Shown piece after piece: positions 57,301 through 64,000 of a DNA stretch of 64,000 nt. Position 1 is the stretch's first letter. Every line of letters starts with the position of its first letter. The position numbers and the translations under genes were made by a program. This DNA comes from Ahaetulla prasina (lineage: Eukaryota > Chordata > Lepidosauria > Squamata > Colubridae). Where the stretch lies: NCBI RefSeq assembly GCF_028640845.1, contig NC_080546.1, positions 33,607,020-33,671,019 of the forward strand. Reading direction: 5' to 3'. The notes under the pieces were generated by a model that was given only the letters and a program-made list of their open reading frames with translations, ran no database searches and was not told the DNA's origin.

Positions 57301-58200
57301 ATTCTGGAAACCATGAAAAACAGTAATGAAACAGAATTAAAATAATTAACAAAAGCAATTAACTTCATAAATTTTATCAGATGTTTAGCGTAATATTAAT
57401 GAATATTTGCATCTGTAGCATATAGTACATAAGAGATGAGGAACTTGTGGCCATCCAAATGTATCTGACCAGATAATTCTCAGTGTCCATCACTATTTGG
57501 CATACTGGCAGGGACCCTTGGGTGCTAACATGCAGAAACATCTGGAACACTACAGGTTTTGCATTTAAAAGTGTCATACATCTTTTGGAGCAATGGATGA
57601 AAACTAATTAAGGAGAGAACCAACATAGAACTAAAGGGAAATTTCCTGACAGTTAGAATAATTAATAAAGTGGAACAACTTGCTTCCAGAAATTGTGGGT
57701 GTTCCATCACTAGAGGTTTTAAAGAAGGCATTGGACAACCATTTGTTTCATATGGTATAGGGTTGCCTGTTTGAGCAGGGGTGGTTGACTAGAAGATCTC
57801 CAAGTCACTTCCAACTCTGTTATACTGTTATTTGGCAATGATAACTAAATATGGAAATGTTGAAGATAGATGTAAAAGAACCGGATATTTATCTGCATTA
57901 TTAATATAATTATAATGCCACCAGTGCATTTTTGTTCAAAAGTATTTAATGTTAACATCAGGATCAACTATAATAAATGTAGAAACCTTTTCCTTAGCAT
58001 TACCTGGTACATCACATAGTCAGTTTGTGTTTGTGTCCTTGTTGCATTGTGTGACTTAAGGTCCCTTTTTTTCTGCCATTGACTAACCAGTTAGATAATT
58101 AAGGTGGGAAGTATTTATTTCTGGAGCAACATTATTACCTGGAAACATGCTAAAAATTTGGCTGAATATTTATTTATTTTTATTTATTATTTTATTTATT
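57301..58200. repeat. triplicated region, copy A (most complete)
   Basis: 57301-57982 equals 59536-60217 in length (682 bp) with only about four differences seen. 57772-58200 equals 58674-59102. Contains a CR1 3' end at 57591-57832. Confidence 0.93.
57591..57832 (+). repeat. CR1 3' end (copies at 58674-58734 and 59826-60067)
   Basis: CAATGGATGAAAACTAATTAAGG, then GTGGAACAACTTGCTTCCAG, then GGTTGACTAGAAGATCTCC and CACTTCCAACTCTG. Coding frame decayed. It was copied along with the surrounding duplication. Confidence 0.82.
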
Positions 58201-58310
58201 TTGTCACACAGTATATATAAGCATAAGCATGAAATAATTATACAATATATAAGCATATGTATGAGTATGTAATAACTATATTAATTGGATATTATGAAAG
58301 GAAAATAAAT
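58165..58310 (-). repeat. L3/CR1-type LINE 3' terminus
   Basis: TTTATTTATTTTGTCACACAG with the AGCATAAGCATGAAATAA stretch as in the other L3 copies. Its TTTA end is the likely seed of the large TTTA array at 59069-59535. Confidence 0.8.
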
Positions 58311-58460
58311 TTAGCAAATTTAGCAACAGATGTAAAAATTATTTAAACAAATAGATTTGTTAAATAAACAAATTATTTAATAATATGGGCAAGCTTTCGC
58401 TATTTAGTGAAATGCCTCACCTGTATGATATACATACTGTGTATAAGGAAAGCAGCAACT

Positions 58461-58642
58461 TATGGGAATATCCACATTCATAATTCCCAATTTATGGGAA
58501 TATCCACATTCATAATTCCCAATTTATGGGAATATCCACATTCATAATTCCCAATTTATGGGAATATCCACATTCATAATTCCCAATTTATGGGAATATC
58601 CACATTCATAATTCCCAATTTATGGGAATATCCACATTCATA
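58461..58642 (+). repeat. 32-bp minisatellite, 5.7 copies
   Basis: The unit TATGGGAATATCCACATTCA + TAATTCCCAATT is repeated at 58461, 58493, 58525, 58557, 58589 and, truncated, 58621, with no visible substitution. TGGGAAT and ATTCCCA make each unit able to form a small stem. There are no spacers, so it is not a CRISPR. Confidence 0.97.
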
Positions 58643-58673
58643 GTACTAGCAATTCTTGGCTGTTCTGTTTTTC

Positions 58674-59102
58674 TGAGCAGGGGTGGTTGACTAGAAGATC
58701 TCCAAGTCACTTCCAACTCTGTTATACTGTTATTTGGCAATGATAACTAAATATGGAAATGTTGAAGATAAATGTAAAAGAACCGGATATTTATCTGCAT
58801 TATTAATATAATTATAATGCCACCAGTGCATTTTTGTTCAAAAGTATTTAATGTTAACATCAGGATCAACTATAATAAATGTAGAAACCTTTTCCTTAGC
58901 ATTACCTGGTACATCACATAGTCAGTTTGTGTTTGTGTCCTTGTTGCATTGTGTGACTTAAGGTCCCTTTTTTTCTGCCATTGATTAACCAGTTAGATAA
59001 TTAAGAAGGTGGGAAGTATTTATTTCTGAAGCAACATTATTACCTGGAAACATGCTAAAAATTTGGCTGAATATTTATTTATTTTTATTTATTATTTTAT
59101 TT
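58674..59102. repeat. triplicated region, copy B (right half only)
   Basis: Matches 57772-58200. It starts in the CR1 end at TGAGCAGGGGTGG and runs into the TTTA array. It shares AGATAAATG with copy C where copy A has AGATAGATG. Confidence 0.92.
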
Positions 59103-59124
59103 ATTTATTATTTTATTTATTATT

Positions 59125-59167
<43 letters not shown>

Positions 59168-59184
59168 TTATTTTATTTATTATT

Positions 59185-59215
<31 letters not shown>

Positions 59216-59236
59216 TTATTTTATTTATTTATTATT

Positions 59237-59267
<31 letters not shown>

Positions 59268-59272
59268 TTATT

Positions 59273-59303
<31 letters not shown>

Positions 59304-59340
59304 TTATTTTATTTATTTATTTATTTATTTATTTATTATT

Positions 59341-59383
<43 letters not shown>

Positions 59384-59535
59384 TTATTTTATTTATTATT
59401 TTATTTATTTATTATTTTATTTATTATTTTATTTATTATTTTATTTATTTATTTATTTATTATTTTATTTATTTATTATTTTATTTATTTATTTATTATT
59501 TTATTTATTATTTTATTTATTTATTTATTTATTTA
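59069..59535. repeat. (TTTA)n array with TTATTTTA interruptions
   Basis: About 465 bp of TTTA units with irregular TATTATTTTATT steps. The 157- and 169-codon frames across it (FIYLFIY) are artefacts. Confidence 0.95.
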
Positions 59536-60217
59536 ATTCTGGAAACCATGAAAAACAGTAATGAAACAGAATTAAAATAATTAACAAAAGCAATTACCTT
59601 CATAAATTTTATCAGATGTTTAGCGTAATATTAATGAATATTTGCATCTGTAGCATATAGTACATAAGAGATGAGGAACTTGTGGCCATCCAAATGTATC
59701 TGACCAGATAATTCTCAGTGTCCATCACTATTTGGCATACTGGCAGGGACCCTTGGGTGCTAACATGCATAAACATCTGGAACACTACAGGTTTTGCATT
59801 TAAAAGTGTCATACATCTTTTGGAGCAATGGATGAAAACTAATTAAGGAGAGAACCAACATAGAACTAAAGGGAAATTTCCTGACAGTTAGAATAATTAA
59901 TAAAGTGGAACAACTTGCTTCCAGAAATTGTGGGTGTTCCATCACTAGAGGTTTTAAAGAAGGCATTGGACAACCATTTGTTTCATATGGTATAGGGTTG
60001 CCTGTTTGAGCAGGGGGGGTTGACTAGAAGATCTCCAAGTCACTTCCAACTCTGTTATACTGTTATTTGGCAATGATAACTAAATATGGAAATGTTGAAG
60101 ATAAATGTAAAAGAACCGGATATTTATCTGCATTATTAATATAATTATAATGCCACCAGTGCATTTTTGTTCAAAAGTATTTAATGTTAACATCAGGATC
60201 AACTATAATAAATGTAG
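59536..60217. repeat. triplicated region, copy C (left part)
   Basis: Equals 57301-57982. It breaks at AATAAATGTAG and continues with a stub of the LTR found at 60949. Confidence 0.93.
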
Positions 60218-60222
60218 CTAGT

Positions 60223-60241
60223 TGTTATGTACCATATAAGG
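60223..60241 (+). repeat. 19-bp LTR stub copied with its flank
   Basis: TGTTATGTACCATATAAGG, preceded by AATAAATGTAGCTAGT, repeats exactly the first 19 bp and left flank of the LTR at 60949. Confidence 0.85.
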
Positions 60242-60420
60242 TGCATAAGCGCACAAACATGCCTACCGTTCCTGTCCTATTGTTTTTCTTTTCTTCTTCC
60301 TATATATATATATGCTTATACCTCCTAATATTTACTCATATATATGTTTATATATTATATAATCTTTTTGTATGATACTTATATATATTGTTGTGACAAA
60401 ATAAATAAATAAATAAAAAA
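60242..60420 (+). mobile_element. L3/CR1-type LINE 3' UTR
   Basis: GTGCATAAGCGCACAAACATG, CCTACCGTTCCTGTCC, ATATATATGCTTATACC and terminus GTTGTGACAAAATAAATAA. Only the 3' UTR; joined directly to the LTR stub. Confidence 0.9.
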
Positions 60421-60528
60421 GAATGCTATCAGCAAATTAAGCAGATACCACTAGTGAAGGAAGTGAGGCCATGTCCCTAAACTGCTTTAGTAACAGCTAA
60501 CAGATTTGAGTCTGGGCTCACACTAGAA

Positions 60529-60767
60529 CAGAGGTTCCCAATCTTTTTCGCCCGCGGCTCCCCCGGAAATCCGACCTGCAACTGCGCATGCGCACCAGAC
60601 GCGCCCGCGGCTCCCCCGGAAATCCGACCTGCAACTGCGCATGCGCACCAGACGCCCCAGAAATGGCGCATCAGCGCCGGACCCAGCGGGCGCAGATATT
60701 CCGCGGCGCCCCCATGACGATAGCGCGGCTCCCTGGGGAGCCGCGGCTCACAGTTTGGGAATCACTG
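60529..60767. mobile_element. hAT-type MITE, GC-rich, TSD CACTAGAA
   Basis: CAGAGGTTCCCAATC to TTGGGAATCACTG, 239 bp, with CACTAGAA repeated exactly (60521-60528, 60768-60775). A 53-bp unit (CGCCCGCGGCTCCCCCGG ... CAGACG) occurs twice in tandem at 60549-60601 and 60602-60654. Strongly CpG-rich. Confidence 0.94.
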
Positions 60768-60948
60768 CACTAGAAACTATTTCACTTCCTATTGTGAATA
60801 GGATATTCTATTGTGAATAGAATATTGTGGCAATAGAATAATAAAGCCTCCATAAACCTTTTTTCAATGTCTCTAAAATATAATTGCTGTTAAAAGTTCT
60901 AGTAAAACATGCTGATATTAAATGTAGATGGTAATAAATGTAGCTAGT

Positions 60949-61163
60949 TGTTATGTACCATATAAGGAGTGTGCTATAGTTTTCACTCAGGTCCTCCAAA
61001 AAGGCGGGAAAGTACTTGAATCTTATTGGTTAAGCTGTCTGGCAGCCCTCTACAAAAGAGGACACTGCCAGACTAGCATCCTGTTGGGTTGTAATGGTCT
61101 ACTTATAAAGAGCTATTGTTACTGAAAGAGCTGTGTCCATCTCTCCCATCTTCGGATTTAACA
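60949..61163 (+). mobile_element. short solo LTR, 5-bp TSD CTAGT
   Basis: 215 bp, TGTTATGTACC ... GGATTTAACA. CTAGT is repeated exactly (60944-60948, 61164-61168). TATAAA at 61104-61109; TTATTGGTT (CCAAT in reverse) near 61023. Small for an LTR, and no internal region is present. Confidence 0.85.
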
Positions 61164-61168
61164 CTAGT

Positions 61169-62069
61169 ATTAAATGTAGTTGTTTGGTGCTAGGAATCAC
61201 CTTCCATTGTCATGTACATAAATTCTATTGACATGCAGACATTCATTGCTACTGGCTGAATAAAAGATATTGAGTATACAGATATGGGTTTAAGCACCGG
61301 CTTTAGTGCTTTGTTGGTCAGTTGTACACAGCCTCATCAACTTCAGGATCAATGAATAATGGCTGAAACTCAGAGAATTGTTGCCTGAGGTTATTATTCA
61401 TCTGAAATTATTGTCCAGGAAAACAGATTCACACTCTGGATGATTTATCTTTATCTTCCATAATTCAGTACCAGATGGAACACTGGCAATATGACTCTAA
61501 GTATTCAAAAAGGAAAGGAAAGGAATTTCAAAGTGTCAATAGAGAAAACTTACAAAGTACATATTTAAATTTTATAATGACTAATACTTTCTTCCTTGGC
61601 ACTTGAGATGACATTGCTACCCACCCTTTTTATTTGCTCTTGGTACTTACCCTCTCTTCCTTCTAGCTGCAGACCAAATGAGGCAATGATCAGTCGGCAG
61701 CATAAAGTGTGCATTTTATGATTCCTACTCAGACGAAAGAAACAGGAAGAACAAGATAGCACAGGTAATGGTAGTAGCCCTACTGACCTAGCTATAATAT
61801 TTTTGAGCTACTCAAGATAATTTCTCAGTACAAGAGTTGGCTTCCTCTCGTTGGCATTGATTGTGATGATTTTGGAGACATGATAGCAAACAGATTCTGA
61901 TATCACCAGTCAAATGATGGAACAGCTTTCCATAGGCTTCAAGACATTCCTCAACTCAATTGGGTTTTGGAAGCAAGCCAAAGTAGAAGTATATTGGTTC
62001 TGGAGAACTTTTTTAACTATTTAGAGAAGGCCACAGGACTATTACGCATTGTTTTGGTTTCTTATATTA
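61169..62069. other. no recognisable gene or repeat
   Basis: AT-rich; no supported gene. Confidence 0.45.
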
Positions 62070-62460
62070 CAATTAGTCCACAATTTACAACAGATCATTT
62101 AGTGACCATGCAAAGTTACAATGACACTGAAAAAAGTGACTTATGTCCTATTTTCACACCTACAACTGTTGCAGCATCCCCATGGTCATATGATCAAAAT
62201 TCAGACACTTGGCAAGTGACTCATATTTATGATGGATGCAGTGTTCTGTGGCCATGTGATCACCTTTTACAATTCTGACAAGCCAAGTCAATGAATAAGC
62301 CAGATTCAATTAACAACAGTGTTGCCAAACAACTGCAATGATTCACTTAACAACTGTGGCAAGAAAAGTCATAAAATGGGGCAAAATTCATGTAGCAAAT
62401 GTCTCACTTAGTAACATAAATTTTGGACTCAATCGTGGTCTTAAATCGAGGATTATCTGA
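62070..62460 (-). mobile_element. hAT-type MITE (CAGGTAGTC family), decayed
   Basis: Read on the + strand it has CAATTAGTCCACAATTTAC (decayed end), CAAAGTTACAATGACACTG, GCATCCCCATGGTCATATG and ends CGAGGATTATCTGA. This word order is that of a family common in sauropsids with CAGGTAGTC..GACTACCTG ends, as I remember it. No 8-bp duplication survives. The 103-codon frame inside (61967-62278) is not a gene. Confidence 0.7.
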
Positions 62461-62533
62461 ACTGTTGATTTTTTATAAAAATGTTTATGCTTGTAATTTA
62501 GTGGTAGTTTGATCTTTTGTATACCACCAAGAG

Positions 62534-62694
62534 TTGTAATGAATTATGGCAGGATAAATAAAATCCCAACAAACTTACACATTTCTTTCAGGTATTATAA
62601 CAGAATTATAAAAGAATTGTAATGAATTATGGCAGGATAAATAAAATCCCAACAAACTTACACATTTCTTTCAGGTATTATAACAGAATTGCCT
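62534..62694. repeat. 83-bp tandem duplication
   Basis: TTGTAATGAATTATGGCAGG begins at 62534 and again at 62617. The copies agree through TATTATAACAGAATT with no difference seen, so the event is recent. Confidence 0.95.
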
Positions 62695-62744
62695 AATCAT
62701 GCTATTGCCATAGATCATGATATATATGGCAGCATTTTGATCTC

Positions 62745-62900
62745 ATTCTTAAATTTTATTTATTTTTGAAATTTATATGCCATCAGATTGCACCCAGCTT
62801 ATAACATCTTACAACAAAATACAGGAAACTAAAACACTGATACAGTAAATAATATACAGTACCAATAAACTAATAAACTCTAGTTTCAGATGGCACACAA
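62745..62900 (-). repeat. L2-type 3' end, old
   Basis: AAATTTTATTTATTTTTGAAATTTATATGCCATC-type order followed by TTACAACAAAATACAGG resembles a reversed L2 terminus. Weak. Confidence 0.4.
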
Positions 62901-63793
62901 TCATTTCTCCGAAGCTCCTACAAGGGTCTTGTCTTTATAACTTTCCAAAGAGTCTCCCTGAAAGGCAAGTTTAGTTGCCAAAGGGAACCTAAACCAGAGT
63001 TTGGATTCCATGCTGGAAAAACAGTGTTTCCTGGTTTCAGTCCCCTTCTCCTTATAAAATGAAAGCTCTACAAGCATTTTCTCCTCTGAGGATCTTCTTA
63101 GAAAAGGTGACTCTAGTTTGAGTAGACTATACTAAAGGTATATATTCCCTGGAGTGAGTTCCAATATCTTTGTTACTCATGATTCAGTTCTGTAACAACA
63201 CATCAAATCTGTTATTCTGTATTCTGTAACAGTTTACAATCCAATACTGAAAGGAGAACAATTTTAAAAGCATTACGTGAAACAGAACAAGTAATGAGCA
63301 GCAGCACATAATGAGATTTAGCAAACCACACCAAATCCAAGTTGTATATAAGTAAAGTCCAGAATTTTATTACTGACACAGCATCTGACATCAGAATGAT
63401 TTAAGCCTGGGCAGACCCCAGATAGTTTGTTGCCTGAGGCAAAACATGGGGTTGTATCTTCCATATTCCATGTAAAAAATGATGGGACTGATTGCTGAAT
63501 CTTGCTATGAAGATTCTATCATTTTTTGCTATCATTGCTTATCAGGCAGCTTTATCAGACAGTAGTTGCTTAGCTCTTATAGAGCTATATCCTACCATAT
63601 AGATAGTTCTTGGAGATTATTGTGATGGCTATTAAGATCTATTATTCGAAGGCTTTTATCTTCTTTCTCATACTTTTTCTTAAATATTAATTCTCAGGCT
63701 TTTACTACTTTATTCTGACTTTTATTCTGACTTATAATCTATGAAGTTTATTATTAGTTTCCTTCCTAAAATTAATCTTATGTTTGCTTTTCC
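62901..63793. other. no recognisable gene or repeat
   Basis: AT-rich sequence with no supported feature; leads into the AATAG array. Confidence 0.45.
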
Positions 63794-64000
63794 AGAATAG
63801 AATAGAATAGAATAGAATAGAATAGAATAGAATAGAATAGAATAGAATAGAATAGAATAGAATAGAATAGAATAGAATAGAATAGAATAGAATAGAATAG
63901 AATAGAATAGAATAGAATAGAATAGAATAGAATAGAATAGAATAGAATAGAATAGAATAGAATAGAATAGAATAGAATAGAATAGAATAGAATAGAATAG
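63794..64000. repeat. (AATAG)n array, runs off the window
   Basis: About 41 perfect copies (207 bp) with no interruption to the last base. In snakes AATAG arrays are linked to CR1-type LINE 3' ends, whose terminus reads ATTCTATTC. No CR1 lies to the left, so one in reverse orientation may lie just beyond the right edge. Confidence 0.97.

Noticed and set aside
58461..58642. Regular 32-bp repeats resembling a CRISPR array
   Set aside because: The units are contiguous with no spacers, there are no cas genes, and the surrounding DNA is vertebrate.
59052..59561. 157- and 169-codon frames rich in FIYL
   Set aside because: Both are translations of the TTTA array.

Overview
The window looks like non-coding, repeat-dense DNA from a squamate reptile, most likely an advanced snake. 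The grounds are the mix of repeats: young L2 and CR1/L3-type LINEs, BovB/RTE 3' ends, two tRNA-derived SINE families with LINE-like tails, many short hAT-type elements with 8-bp target duplications, a long GATA array (Bkm type) and a perfect (AATAG)n array at the right edge, a repeat known to be amplified in snake genomes. There is no bacterial or viral gene organisation, and I saw no tRNA, rRNA or CRISPR. The species cannot be named from this.

The only host coding sequence I can support is one terminal exon on the + strand (25480-25613): splice acceptor, 42 codons and a stop, followed by about 3 kb almost free of repeats that may be its 3' UTR, ending near an AATAAA at 28611. I do not recognise the protein.

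Left third (1-25 kb): SINEs, a probable LTR with embedded CT/CA repeats, a local duplication interrupted by an L3 LINE (4.1-5.7 kb), a 3' L2 fragment (7.7-8.7 kb), two long L3 reverse-transcriptase relics (9.0-10.4 and 12.1-14.1 kb, the second broken by SINEs), a CR1 3' end, and several hAT-type elements, one carrying a solo LTR (23.2-24.1 kb). Middle (25-46 kb): the exon, a BovB end, solo LTRs at 31.4 and 32.8 kb, a Penelope-like RT fragment, two L3 copies arranged head to head (33.4-34.9 kb), SINEs and hAT-type elements.

Right third (46-64 kb): a nested pair of hAT-type elements; an L2 LINE with an uninterrupted 937-codon endonuclease/RT frame (47016-49829); a recent 1.3-kb tandem duplication with a 0.5-kb GATA array in one copy; a hAT-type element with a perfect 8-bp duplication (55.3-56.2 kb); a rearranged near-identical triplication with a 32-bp minisatellite and a 0.45-kb TTTA array (57.3-60.2 kb); a short solo LTR (60.95-61.16 kb); and the AATAG array running off the edge.

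The elements do not form a pathway. What links them is mobilisation: L2-like LINE enzymes probably moved the SINEs that share their 3' end, and an absent hAT transposase moved the short inverted-repeat elements. Nothing here is convincingly a new biological system; the most unusual items are structural.
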